Below, in pieces: positions 24,358-35,859 of a stretch of 64,000 bases of DNA; within the stretch, counting starts at the first letter, position 1, and every line of letters begins with the position of its first letter. The stretch lies in assembly GCA_036362985.1 (NCBI GenBank), contig JAYGXS010000008.1, positions 7,096,840-7,160,839 on the forward strand, given 5' to 3'. Origin of the DNA: Ligula intestinalis (Eukaryota > Platyhelminthes > Cestoda > Diphyllobothriidea > Diphyllobothriidae). The notes beneath the pieces are model-generated. The model saw nothing but the letters and a program-made list of their open reading frames with translations, had not been told where the DNA came from and searched no databases. Both the position numbers and the translations under genes were made by a program.

Positions 24358-25474
24358 ATGCCACAGCTAAGCAATTTTCAGCGCGAGGCCATCGTCCTAT
24401 TCCGGAAAGAACATCCAACATGGGGGTTGCAGAAATGTCGGAACATTTTGCCTAAATTTTTTGGTGCCATTACAACTGACCAGTTAAGAGGTGTCGCGGC
24501 TGCATTCAAACAAGGTGGATCACCTGTAGCAAAGGTGCGGAAGCCTGGTAGTGGCACTTCTTGCAGGCACGATTCCCCAACAAGGTGAGCAGTCTTGGAA
24601 CTTGCCGTAACTCCACCAGATCATCACAGAAGACATTCAAGTCAACGTGAAATTTGTAAAGAACTGGGATTGTCAAAAGGGTATGTGCACAGAACAATTG
24701 CAAAATCCAATTTAAAATGTTCTCGACGTATTCAATGCACACCAGGAAGCTCGAAAGACAAAGTGTGATGCCATGCTTCAGCGCTTCTGTGAAGGAGAAA
24801 AATGGAAACAAGTGTGGTTCTCAGATGAATCATCATTCTGCTTGTCTGCACCACTGAATAGCCAAAATGAACGCATATATCGTGCAGTGGAAGTCAAAAC
24901 TGATATTCCTGATGAAGATTTGCTGCTGGAGATAGACAAGCAGCAAAAATCTATCATGTGCTATGGTGCTGTTTCCTGGCAAGGCAAAACAGACCTCTAT
25001 TTTATTCAGGGAGATGCTGCTGGGCAGGAAGGTGTTGCACCGAGTCGGAGAACGAAAAAATCTCTAAACCAAGTGGTTTACAGAGAGGAGATGTGCTCGC
25101 AGATGTTTACAGATATTGATCAAGCAATGCAGGGAGAACCCTGGACGTGGCAGCAAGATGGTGCAAAGCCACATACTGCCAATGACACTATCGCCTGGCT
25201 CCGAGTTAACACTCCAGATTTCATCACACCCCAGCAATGGCCATCCAAGAGCCCTTACCTGAATGTAATGGACTTTTGCATTTGGAGTGTACTCTTACAG
25301 GAGGTTCAGAGACGAAGAATAGGAATCACTGATATTGAGTCAATAAAACATATGTTGATGGACACATGGAACAACATCCCTCTTGATGTCATTCGTCGAG
25401 CAGCTCAGAGCTGGATGGATCGCTTACGTCGCTGTTCTGCAGTTAATGGACAGCATTTTGAGCGGTATCTGTAA
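24358..25474 (+). pseudogene. Mariner-type transposase, one stop and one frameshift
   Basis: The frame opens at an ATG (MPQLSNFQREAIVLF) with an N-terminal helix-turn-helix-like region. It meets a TGA at 24586-24588 and continues in frame (REICKELGLSKGYVHRTIA, a second DNA-binding-type segment). A shift of one base near 24740-24770 is needed before the catalytic part. The catalytic part is open to 25474. Its acidic residues are in VWFSDESSF, WQQDGAKPH and LNVMDFCIW. I count 37 residues between the second and third, i.e. DD37D, the spacing described for maT-type mariners. The usual SPDLNPMD box reads SPYLNVMD, so two conserved positions are changed. Full length would be about 370 residues, slightly long for the family. 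Confidence 0.88.
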
Positions 25475-25574
25475 CTTGTTATAAGGTAACAGTTTGTTAA
25501 TTACACAATAAAGTTGTTAGTTATAATTGTAATCAATAATTTTTATTTTTATAACAGTATAAACATTATCATAA

Positions 25575-25601
25575 ATTTAGGGGTTTTCTTGGGGCACCCT
25601 G
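25575..25601 (-). repeat. Mariner right terminal inverted repeat
   Basis: On the minus strand CAGGGTGCCCCAAGAAAACC plus CCTAAAT, mirror of the left end. Confidence 0.85.
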
Positions 25602-25680
25602 TAGTATCAAAGAAATCTCCTATGCTATTAAGTACGAAAAAACCAATCGTTTTACTAATGTGTACTATGTTATGACAGAA
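25602..25680 (+). repeat. Rep-A copy 3, right part
   Basis: GTATCAAAGAAATCTCCTAT followed by GCTATTAA continues Rep-A exactly where the left part stops. Similarity fades after about 80 bases. Confidence 0.55.
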
Positions 25681-28600
25681 TCACAAAATAAGCAAGGAAA
25701 CTTCAACATATTTCCCTCCCAACAACGGACAATTTGGGGGACTAGCAAACGTTTGCTTTCGATACATTTTCGTCCAGCCATTACCTCTATATAGGAACGT
25801 GCTACAAGTAAAACGAGTGGGTGAGTAGACAAGTGCATTCTAAGAACTTATATCCAAAAACACTTTCTTTTGGTAAATACTCTTTATATATACCTTATTT
25901 TAAAGGTTTTGGCGTAAATGTCGAAGAGATGCGTTAATTATGAATTATTCAGTGAAGATAGCAAAACCAAGCAATTTGATGACACACTTTTTTCGATGAC
26001 ATTTAATGAATAGATTATTGGTAAGAACAGACTTTTCAGAATATTTTGACTAAAGAAAAATGTTTTTATTATATAGGAAGTGGTTGCTTCAGGTTTTCAA
26101 CTTAAAACAATATCTTAGTTTATTTTTCTAATTTAGAGCTCTTTTTTACGTCTCTCAAACCACGGCATTATCGAGAAAATTTTATATTCTTTTACGAACA
26201 CTTTGTTATTCAAATAATTTTTTAGAACTTAATAAGCCTTATGCCGCTTTCCTATATACATTCACACTGGTATTGGAGTAATGATCAAACCTATACAAAT
26301 TAAGGAAAATTGCGTAATCAGCGGCGACCACTGTTTGTTTGGTAACCAGCATTTTTGCCTGATCTAAAAAGAAATGTTTCATGATTTTTGAGCTCACAAA
26401 TTCAAAGCCATATAACAAGGCTGATATATTTAAGCCGAAATAATACACAGAAACAATTTTTTAATAAACCAAAAAGCGCTGAAGTGCAGACTGTTGTAAA
26501 TTGTTGTATATTGGCATCCATAAACTGTTCTTATTCCTTATTTGCGAGACTGACAGCCACAATTGAGGGCTGCTGACATAGTTGCATGTAGCATTCGAAC
26601 ATATTACTTATGAAAATTCATTTATTATTTGCTTCAATGCCCCACTTTTAAAACCATGGCAAAAACAAAAACCACATTGTCTTTAATTAAGAGGGAAATT
26701 TTCAACATGTCAACATAAAAAATGAATCCTGACTCCAAAAAAAATTACGGAAGGTTTAATAATAAGAAAATTGCCTAAAAATGAGGTTTACAAAGTCTAT
26801 CGGTTGAAAGCACAATATCCGGGCAGTGAGGCAACGAATAATTAAGCACACCCAGCAGTGGAAATAAAATCTGATTTCTTGTCTAATTTACATTCATTAG
26901 TTGTACTCGGGGGTTTTCTTTAACTCAGGCTTATCAACTAGACATGGTCATATGACTGTCGCAGTCACCCACGCTTTTGCAGACAAAACCTGCCTAGCAA
27001 TAAATTGAATGGCCCACCTCATCAGAAAATGGGAGTCAAAAACGCCCGTAGTGCAGATGACCTGAAGATAACTTTAACCAGAATTAGAGTTGCAGTTGAG
27101 GTAAGGTTAGAGGATATATTTGAACCCTTATTGAGGTATATTTACAAAGAAAATATTAGGCACTAACATTATTGCTATAAGTACAGTAGAAATACTAGCT
27201 CATTTAAAATGTAGTGGATTCACTACAAAATGTAATTTTGCGCGAAGTCAGCACATTCGACGTGCCCCAAACTATTATAGCAGTAAAGTAAGCACCATAA
27301 GTAAAAGGGACACAAATGAGTGGACTTATTACCATTTCCTAGCATAGGAATATGTAAAATACGAAAAAATCGGAATCAAGGAAATTGCGATTTGTCAAGT
27401 CACTGGTCCGGTGTTAAATATAAATATGTTAAAGGCATGGGAATGTAAAAGCGTGAAATGTAATGCATAAAAACTACAAATACAAAAGTTTTGAAGTAAA
27501 ATAATTTCTATTAACAGGTAACCTTGCATTAAATAGGTCAGAAATATATGTGGTCCTCTTAACTACTGTTTTCGTCCCAATGTTTTTACTAAGTGAAACT
27601 TTACATTTTTATTGCGTGCATTGTATACATTTCCTTTGACCATTGCCAAAAGATTAACTGTGGTAATCATATCCCGACTGTTGAGCGGAATAAAAATATA
27701 TTGAATGCCACAAGCGCGTATGCTGGCTGTTTGATAAAAAAGTTGAATTACCGTTGTGCTTTTTATCAAATTCATACCATCTTGTGTATATTGAAAGAAA
27801 TTTCCATTGAGCAAATTTAAAAAGAATATTTTGAGAGTTCGAGTGCGACGAGCAGCAAAATGTTTTGGAAATGCTGCTGAACACTTTACGAATTTCATTG
27901 CTTTGCTTTGTTTGTCCACAAATACTGATTAGTTCAACATATTTACCGAAAACTTTAAAATAAGAAGTATCTTAAGAGCATTTACCTACAAAATGAGTTC
28001 TACGAAATTCCTCTTAAGATAGCTGCGTATGTGGGTCATGACCTTAAAATCGCCCAACCATGTTATTTCATTGCCGAGAAAAATTAAGTCCCACAACAAA
28101 AGCCGAGAATTAATAAGTCTAAGATTAATAAAAGCACTTTTTAACAAGCTACCTTTTCAAAAACGCTTTATTTATAATTTTTGAATTCGAATATCTGTGT
28201 ATGATACCTATTTTGAAGATAAAGTCAAGATCAAAATTATATATTTTGACCATTTTTTTGACTTCTTTAAAACTAAGAGGATAATACTCTGCTGCAAATG
28301 AAAAAAACTTACATTCCTATGCAACCTAGAGCAACATAGAGCAAACTTTGGGACACCGTTCTTTGATTTCAAATGCACAGTAGAGCGACCAAAAATGTTT
28401 TCGATATTTTTTAACAGAGAAATCTTTTATCTGTTTTGTTTCAATTTTTTTATATAAATCGATTTTCTTCTATATTTTCAAAACCTTTGGACGGATTAAC
28501 TTAAAACTTACTAAAAAAATTAATGACATCCCGATGACCTTCTGTACGGTCAAATAGGACCAGTAATTTCGGCGAATTTAAACAAATTTTTGCCGCTTGT

Positions 28601-29079
28601 AAGTTAAATACTTATCTATAGGGCATAAAACGTGACGGATTTGCAAAGAAATTTCTTTGAACTGAATTGTATCTTTCTCTACATTAATTCTGCATCTTAT
28701 ACGTACACTTACCTCAATTTTACGGAAGCAAAACAAAAGTTGCCGTTTTGCAAACAGATAAAATTAAAAATTTCCGGCTCTCCATGCATGTACTTTTAAA
28801 GTGCAACATGCACAAACAGTTGTTCTTTTCCGCACTGTTTAATAGCGTAGAAAACGCCTCTGACATAAACAAACGCTTGATGTTGACCATTTCCGCCTTT
28901 TTTTATTCCACTGTACTGATATGAACGGAATGCAATTCTAATAAACAGGAAGTTGCCCCTCAAGTCAGCCCGATGAACTAAATAAACAACCTCAAATTTG
29001 TGTTAAATCCATCAATTCCCAAGCTCTCTATCAGATATGTAGTCTACTGTATTTGGCTTGTGTTAACGGCTCAATTATG
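25681..29079. other. No gene recognised
   Basis: AT-rich interval. The longest frame (minus strand, 27563-27919, 118 codons) is Phe/Asn/Lys-rich with no domain or splice context, and frames overlap it on both strands. A palindromic CTTAAGAG...CTCTTAAG pair lies near 27970-28020. Confidence 0.5.
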
Positions 29080-29345
29080 AGCTAGGGTAAGTGTTAGACT
29101 TCGGACACGAAAGTCTGTCCCTCTCTGCCTCAGGCCTCGACAGAAGCTGTGACAGCCGTAGCAGCTGATAGTGCAGTAAGCAGAAAGGATTTTCGACACA
29201 GACAAGAGAGGCATGAATGGTCAATTCCTGTTTATCAACCATCCTCAGCTCGTCATACCCAGACATTTGGAGTGATGCACTCGAGCCCTTTCGATATGAG
29301 TCAAATGTCCTTACCACTGAGCCATGAGCTCGTTTCCTAGCCGGT
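29080..29345 (-). repeat. SINE-A, near full length
   Basis: On the minus strand the head GAGCTCATGGCTCAGTGG lies at about 29312-29330. It is followed by a GACTCATATCGAAAGGGC-like B-box region, a TCTGGGTATGACGAGC block and the ACGGCTGTCACAGCTTCTGT tail monomer. The CTAATAAGCC block is replaced or deleted. Confidence 0.65.
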
Positions 29346-30369
29346 TTAGGTAAAAGGTATATTTAGTTTCGTTGATTATGATTGACGAAAAAATTAAGCC
29401 ATCAGGTAATTTGACTAAAGATGACTTACATTACAGGTTGCAGTCCTAGTTACTCCTGCGGTCAGTTTTGACCATATAACAATCTGTACAAAGCTTAACA
29501 CTTGCTATTATGCCTTAATTTGAAGTTCTTCAGCGTAAACGAGTCAATTATAAGCCATATTCTCTACAATAACAAATTGCTAATTGCATTTACTTACTTT
29601 CTTAAACAGCCCTACCATCGGCTATTACGCTTTCATAATTCTAGTGATCAAACTGTTTTTGAGAGCTTTGGTTTGCTGGCATTTTTTACGTTATATTCGG
29701 TTAATCCATTAATGATCGCAATTTATAATCGTAACCTCTTGTGATACTAGACTTGACATTGTACAATCGTTATCGCCATGACAGAACAGCAAATATATGG
29801 GTTATATGCCGTAGCTCATGAAATTTAAACCAAAATAAGAAATGTGATTAAATAAATATAGATTCCACATGTAAAATCCAAGAGACACGATAAATTCGAA
29901 CAACCTCCATTAATAAAATGTAAAAGACCACTAAGCGTGCAGTAAAATTTCAGAATATTTCAGGAACGCCGGGATACTGGCTTTTGAATGAGACTTTTAC
30001 CAACCGACTGCAAAATCTAAGTGACCTAAGCAGTATGATTTTCTCTTATTGATTTTTGACGCCTTATTTACTAACATATATATTTTAAGAGATCATGAAC
30101 AAATGCACATAGGAGTTTAATGTGGGACGCCAACATTATTTAAATAACATACTGCTTGGCAACAAAAAGCAGGCCCTATATAAAAAGAGAAAAACTGTCA
30201 ACTTTCTTATGATTTTTTCTCGTTTTCCGTTAGATATATTTTTTTAATTTATGGTGCGCTATTTTGTTTGAAAAAATAAAATTATTCAAATATTATTCCT
30301 ATTTAAATCTACTTTTACACACATTACTTTTTATTTACATTTATCTTCATCCGTAGCGCACAAATTGCG
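29346..30369. other. No gene recognised
   Basis: AT-rich with short frames only. Confidence 0.5.
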
Positions 30370-31043
30370 CAAGGATTATTTCCTTACGTTGTCAATAAAT
30401 GTTTGTATTTTTGTGTGAATATTTTGAAACTGTGACAAAATCTGCTTTTTTAATTGATGAAGTAGGACCAGTAGGCGATTCTGCGATATCCGTTTTGAAA
30501 ATTGGTTTTCATGTCTCTGAACTGTCACACGGGACTTACATCAACCATATTCACTTTAATGTGACAGCTAAATATCAGATATGAGTTTAAATGCACCTCG
30601 CGTATTGCGATGAACTTTGTAAAAAGTATTCTAGACAAGGTCAGAATTATTGACCTTCGTTTACAAACGTTCACCGGCCAAAAGCGGAACTTCCTCGTTC
30701 CCAGCACTGCCTTGCAGTTCACTATCAACAGTCATAAAATGGTTAGGCAGATATAATTGCCGGCAAATACAACAGAGTCTGGAATAATTTTTTTGGCTCA
30801 TAAGCCGACATCAGCCGCCTGAAAATTGTTGGGACATTACCTCAAAACCAACAGTAACTGGAACCCCAACCATCTTCCCAATCAACCTGGAAATCACGGA
30901 AGGTGCCTAAAGTAGAAAGGATCTCTATTGAGAAGGAGATGAGATCACTGGGACAACTTTTATTCGCCTGACGTTTCAAAGTCCGTTGCGGATACTTCAT
31001 TAGAGACATTAGCATCAAGATTAGCAGGAACCGGTAATTAATG
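30370..31043 (+). repeat. Left arm of large inverted repeat
   Basis: 674 bases reverse-complementary to 31117-31777. The outer 230 or so bases are identical by eye; the inner part has roughly fifteen substitutions and one 14-16-base indel (extra AGATATAATTGCCGGC in this arm). The inner end carries a motif-R copy on the minus strand (30970-31003). Confidence 0.9.
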
Positions 31044-31116
31044 TGCAGGGCTTTGTAATATTTACAGAATACCATCACTATCATACTATGCACTTATGAA
31101 AATTATNNNNNNNNNN
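31044..31116. other. Spacer and 10-N assembly gap
   Basis: 63 bases unique to the left side followed by ten Ns at 31107-31116. The right arm starts on the first base after the Ns. Confidence 0.95.
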
Positions 31117-31777
31117 CATTAATTACCGGTTCCTGCTAATGTTGATGCTAATGTCTCTAATGAAGTATCCGCAACGGACTTTGAAACGTCAGGCGAATAA
31201 AAGTTGTCCCAGTGATCTCATCTCCTTCTCAATAGAGATCCTTTCTACTCTAGGGACCTTCCGTGATTTCCAGGTTGATTGGGAAGATGGTTGGGGTTCT
31301 AGTTACTGTTGGATTTGACGTAATGTCCCAACAATCTTCAGGCGGCTGATGTCGACTTATGAGCCGAAAATAATTATTCCAGACTCTGTTGTATTTGCCT
31401 AACCATTTTATGACTGTTGATAGTGAAATGCAAGGCAGTGCTGGGAACGAGAGAGTTCCGCTATTGGCCGGTGAACGTTTGTAAACGAAGGTCAATAATT
31501 CTGACCTTGTCTTTAATACTTTTTACAAAGTTCATCGCAATACGCGAGGTGCATTTAAACTCATATCTGATATTTAGCTGTCACATTAAAGTGAATATGG
31601 TTGATGTAAGTCCCGTGTGACAGTTCAGAGACATGAAAACCAATTTTCAAAACGGATATCGCAGAATCGCCTACTGGTCCTACTTCATCAATTAAAAAAG
31701 CAGATTTTGTCACAGTTTCAAAATATTCACACAAAAATACAAACATTTATTGACAACGTAAGGAAATAATCCTTGTC
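31117..31777 (-). repeat. Right arm of large inverted repeat
   Basis: 661 bases, reverse complement of the left arm. The motif-R copy here lies on the plus strand: CTAATGA at 31157-31163, a TCCG/CGGA stem and GAAACGTC at 31183-31190. Short frames in the arms (about 61-67 codons) are duplicated on opposite strands and are not treated as genes. Confidence 0.9.
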
Positions 31778-32999
31778 ACCGTTAGAAAATTTAATTTGAT
31801 TTAACAATTTTTTTCAGATATACTATTAATAAAGCAGGCTCCCGGTTTATGGAATAAACCTGGTTGGTGTGATGAGGCCCACTAGAGTTGAAAGCTTGGC
31901 TTCTGAGCCACGAGTTGGCTACGAAAAAATTTATTTCCGTTGTCGTTCATTTACAGTATCTCACAATTAATCCCAAATCCCAAAAAGAACAAAACGGAAA
32001 AGGGCTACTTTTCTTGCTTCCTTCTTATTCAGCATTCAAAAAACACACCGAAGATTTAAATTCGCCAAGCTACGTCGACGTACCGAAGCTAACGTCAAGG
32101 CTTCAAGTTTGCCGTCAAGTTAAAACATTAAAGTAATGGGGTTTATACATTGTCATGAAACTTCAGAACGCCTAAGTTTACATACGGCTCGTTTTTTTCT
32201 CAAAATGTTTGATCGAAAATGGGCAGCAGACATAGCAAACAGTCGTTTTTTCGGTTTACAGTAGACCATCTCATTTCATATCTACATTTGAGCCAAAAAA
32301 GCAGAATTTGAATAAACTGTTTCCAGTCAAAACAATATTAAATACCAACTTACCAGGTATGGTGACTTTGAATAATATATTAATTTTAAACTTAGTAAGG
32401 AGTTAAATAGTTTTCGGCACATTAAACAGGTAGGATCTCCTACGTTTGCACTTAAAGTAAACCAACATTGATTTCAACACTGAAACATCTTGGAGTTAAA
32501 GTTCGTCTAACGCGACCACTTAACCTATCATCTTATTTTCGCTCAACGTTTTATCGAGCTCCTTAACTCGTAAACAATAACAAGCAAGATGGCGCAACTA
32601 TTGCTTTCTTATCAGCCATTTGAAGTTGGCAGTATGCCCAGAGGGCCGCAGTAAAACACTTTTCAAAGCTGTTATTTGAGAAGCCATTTGGCCCAGATGG
32701 ATTATGTCCTCCCACACCATCTGGAACACATAAAAGAGCAAGACTAAAATCGCCACTATCTAGTTCATAAATCAGAGATGTTAACGCGTAGCAGGCCATC
32801 GGTACACACCAACAGATTTAACCACATACCTAAGATAGGGCGTAGAATCAATGCATAAGGCAAAAAGGCTTAAAATCAGCGATTTTCTGCCTTCCTTAAT
32901 AGTTCCTTAGCTTAAAACACCGCACTTTTTTCCACAAATTTCAAAACAAACGCGCGGCTGCCCACAAATGTCTGGTATATGAGAAATCAATCACCAAAC
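31778..32999. other. No gene recognised
   Basis: AT-rich. The minus-strand frame 32563-32799 is open for 78 codons with no family signature. Confidence 0.5.
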
Positions 33000-33215
33000 G
33001 GATTCAGACTAATTGCAACGGGTCAGATCAACAGGAGAACGAGGCTTGATAGCTTCGTGACCAGGCTATGGCGATCCAAAAGCATCTGTAACCCGAGGTC
33101 TAGGCGCGCGGACGTGAAGGACCCAATAATAGACCCCATCAAAGCTATGGCTTGATTTAACGAAATCTTAGGAGTTAAGTTTTCATAACGGCACATCCAT
33201 CCATCCACTCTCAGC
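33000..33215 (+). repeat. PLE-associated direct repeat, copy 1
   Basis: Aligns with 33715-33905: GACTAATTGCAACGSGTCAG, then GAGAACGAGGCTTGA-like, GTGACCAGGCTATGGCG, GACCCCATCAAAGCTATGGC and ATTTAACGA. One frame with stops reads like a coiled coil (LRDQAMAIQKHL), so it may be decayed PLE coding sequence or pseudo-LTR. Confidence 0.6.
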
Positions 33216-33299
33216 AAAGATAGATTAAATCCCAAGGAGCAGTCTGAAGGGAGGGCGGGAGGAGTATATTGCATATTATGCCTTAATGTGTTAATAAGT

Positions 33300-33586
33300 G
33301 AACAAGACCGACTAGACGCTTCTCGGATTGCGCATTCACAAACACAAGCTGACTAGGACACAAGGTGTGATGGATTATCATAAGTGGCTTCTCCCATACC
33401 TTTGAGATGGGTCACGAGTTTAAATTCGCAGTCGTGAAAATAATCGCTCACACTGGCAGCAAAACAGGTCGAGAATGGATTGAGACCTGATACTCGGATC
33501 AGAACTCAGTCAATCGACTTATCGATCTGGCACCCGCATACATTGCCCTACGCAGGCACATCCGGATGGATGTCATTGATGCTTGA
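33300..33586 (+). mobile_element. PLE GIY-YIG remnant
   Basis: One frame gives LLGLRIHKHKLTR; after a shift comes GHEFKFAVVKIIAHTGSKTG, a stop, then NSVNRLIDLAPAYIALRRHI and a terminal stop at 33584-33586 after DVIDA. This matches the C-terminal half of the 9728-10123 nuclease nearly residue for residue. At least one stop and one shift mark it as dead. Confidence 0.75.
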
Positions 33587-33714
33587 TAAGTCGCTGCACC
33601 TTAAACCTTTGTGTGTTTTTCGCTGATGCCCTTATCTCTGACGACGGAGTCCTCAACTTTCGGAAAAAACCTCCGGTGACTAAAAATGTTCGGTGTGTAC
33701 AAGGTTGATCATCC

Positions 33715-33905
33715 AACGGCTGCAGACTAATTGCAACGCGTCAGAGGAAAACGAACTTGAGGCCCAATAGCTCCGTGAGCAGGTAATGGCGTTGCGAAAG
33801 CGTCTTTAAGCCGATGTTTACGCGTTCAAACTCGGAGGACCTAATGGGAGACCCCATAAAAGCTATGGCACGATTTACCAATTAAACTGCGACGTGCGCC
33901 ATATG
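33715..33905 (+). repeat. PLE-associated direct repeat, copy 2
   Basis: Second copy of 33000-33215 about 715 bases downstream. One frame reads NASEENELEAQ, a stop, LREQVMALRKRL, a coiled-coil-like segment with leucine spacing. Confidence 0.6.
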
Positions 33906-34109
33906 TGGTACACGCAATATGGCAAACTATGGGCTATTTTTGGGAGTCGCAGTCAAAGTGTTAAGGACAGTTCAGAAGTTAGCGATCACATTGATGCTAG
34001 ATTAGTTTTCAGAATGGCACATCCATCCAGAGTTAGCATTCACGGCAAAGGCAAAAAAAATCCCCAAAAAACCTAAGAAAATCGGATAGTATGCCAAAAA
34101 TGTATTAAT

Positions 34110-34200
34110 GACTACATGGGACAAACTGAATGCATGCTCTCATCGTCCATTAATAAACAGAAGCTGGCTGTAAGACAGGCTCATGGGTTATAACTCCGAA
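34110..34200 (+). mobile_element. PLE GIY-YIG sliver
   Basis: YMGQTECMLSSSINKQKLAV followed by RQAHG aligns with YTGQT...IHEHKLAVRQG of 9728-10123. It sits after direct-repeat copy 2 just as the larger GIY-YIG remnant sits after copy 1. Confidence 0.55.
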
Positions 34201-34249
34201 TACCAACGAAGAAATTTGAACAAGGAAAGGATCATGAGACTCATAGAAT

Positions 34250-34445
34250 TTATTGACGTCACAGAGGTTTTCTACCTCGTCACCATGCACCCACAACTAC
34301 GATTCATGGCCCCCCTTCTATTTACCTATCAAGTGTCAACCTTCAAGGCCGATATACAATTGGACAGTTAGTTTATCTTCTTAATAGGCAATGACTGTTT
34401 GCAGTTAAATAAGAGGTTACGAAATTGTATGGCGTCAATTAATTC
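34250..34445 (+). repeat. Local direct repeat, copy 1
   Basis: Pairs with 35090-35255. Shared: ATGCACCCACAACTACGATT, TCTATTTACCTATCAA, ACAATTGGACA, TTAATAGGCAATGAC and GCGAAATTGTATGGCGTCAA (GTTACGAAATTGTATGGC here). Confidence 0.6.
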
Positions 34446-34864
34446 TCAATGACTTCGTAGACACACTGTTAAATACGGTCGGTTTAGAGGGCTGAATAGT
34501 TTGCATACTGTTGTCAAAAATACCATATACAAAGCACGTGCTCCGAAACCCAAATGATAAAATGACTGTGTGAATCCTGATCCTTAGCCGGGCTTAACCT
34601 CTGAAGCACTGGTGTTTTATGTATCGTGACCTAGATCGCTTTCGCGAGGACGGGAGTATGTCAAAAGTGGTATGCCCTACACTGACAGGTAAAACAAACC
34701 CATAAAAAAGAATACACTTCCCTGCTGCAATAAAACTCTTCAGAGCGATAAGAAAATCTTGCTTAAAAAATACAATACATCGGTCATGCGACTTGCAAAA
34801 TATATTGACGTTTTACCGTTTAGTAAGGGGGTATTTTCAGATTTGCTCGATTGAGCTGGCACAA

Positions 34865-35060
34865 TTGTAAAAAAACACTCGCAGCATTTTGCGGGATGCG
34901 AACTCGCAGAGTAAGAAAGACCATCAAGGAGCCAACGCCCCACCACTTGATTAAATTCACGGCGCAAGGCGTGGCGTTTGTAATTCAATTGGTAGAGCGT
35001 TGGCTGCGTAAAGACCTTCTCTGCTATGCGGTTTTTATTCCCGCCAAACGCTGTGATTTT
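34865..35060. repeat. Inverted pair of SINE-B tRNA-like heads
   Basis: The plus-strand head at 34973-35052 begins GGCGTTTGTAATTCAATTGG and ends GCCAAACGCT, with pairing ends. Immediately upstream a second head lies on the minus strand (about 34875-34960) with GGGGCGTTGGCTCC and a B box AGTTCGCATCC. The two face each other tail to tail, about a dozen bases apart. Confidence 0.6.
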
Positions 35061-35089
35061 TTTCACAATTGCGTCAACTATTGTATACT

Positions 35090-35255
35090 GTTTCTCTTCC
35101 TCCTCATCATGCATCCACATCTAAGAATAATAGTTCCCACTCTATTCACCTATGAAATTGATACATAATTGGACAATGTATATATCTTATTAATTAGGCA
35201 TTGACCATTTAAAGTTGAATAGGAGGTCGCGAAATTGTATGGCGTCAATAAATTT
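35090..35255 (+). repeat. Local direct repeat, copy 2
   Basis: Second copy of 34250-34445, about 830 bases downstream. The SINE-B pair lies between the two copies. Confidence 0.6.
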
Positions 35256-35859
35256 TGTGGGTCTTGTGATATTTTTTTCTGTTCAAATGCGAAGTAGTGC
35301 GAATGGCCAGTTTCGACCTGCTTACCGTGAGGCTGCGATTGCCGCAGAGAACTACGTGCGCCACGTGACACAAGAAGTTGGTTTAGCCCCAGGGTCTCAC
35401 CCAGATTGCGCAGACCAGATACGCCTTTGCCGATCAGCTTTTTGGTAAAACATGAGCTCGAGGGCTTCCGAGAGAACGTGAGATAGTAAATCAGTAATAC
35501 ACCCTATGCTGATGGCTAACATAGGCTCAGTTTTGAATCCCAAGCCTGCCTTTATAGGTTTTGGATATAACTGGCTGATGATGCAGCATCAACAGGAAGT
35601 AGACAAGTTTGTCTGGCGGAAATTCAGTGCCCAATTCAGTGTCTTTTGTCTCGGCTGCTATACCCCATTTATTTGTTACCAATTTTCTCAGATGACAATT
35701 GTGTCTTGTGTCCCTTATAAAGGCCACGAGGTTAATGCGCTGAACCAACACAGAGGCCAGCTTACAGAACGATCAGCGTTATTGGAGATGCCCCATCCCC
35801 AGTTGGCTTATTGAGAGATAGTTGCTGTCTTTACACCAGAAGGATCCCTAAATAACAAG
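35256..35859. other. No gene recognised
   Basis: A block of balanced composition at 35270-35450 with a plus-strand frame ending at 35446-35448; no domain recognised. A TTTGGATATAACTGGCTGAT stretch near 35560 resembles SINE-A body weakly. Confidence 0.45.

Larger units (their letters stand above)
24081..25601 (+). mobile_element. Tc1/mariner-superfamily transposon, complete ends, dead
   Basis: Starts CAGGGTGCTTCACAAAAACT and ends with the complement of CAGGGTGCCCCAAGAAAACC, giving imperfect terminal inverted repeats of about 26 bases. TA lies directly outside both ends (24079-24080 and 25602-25603), the target duplication typical of this superfamily. Total length is 1521 bases. It contains a single broken transposase gene on the plus strand. 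The insertion splits a Rep-A copy. Confidence 0.92.

Noticed and set aside
27563..27919. 118-codon minus-strand ORF
   Set aside because: Low-complexity Phe/Asn/Lys composition of AT-rich DNA, overlapping frames on both strands, no splice or domain evidence.
30399..31746. Identical 61-codon ORFs on opposite strands
   Set aside because: They are copies created by the inverted repeat, with no independent coding evidence.
34740..35168. Overlapping ORFs of 105 and 126 codons on both strands
   Set aside because: They are frames through the inverted SINE-B heads.
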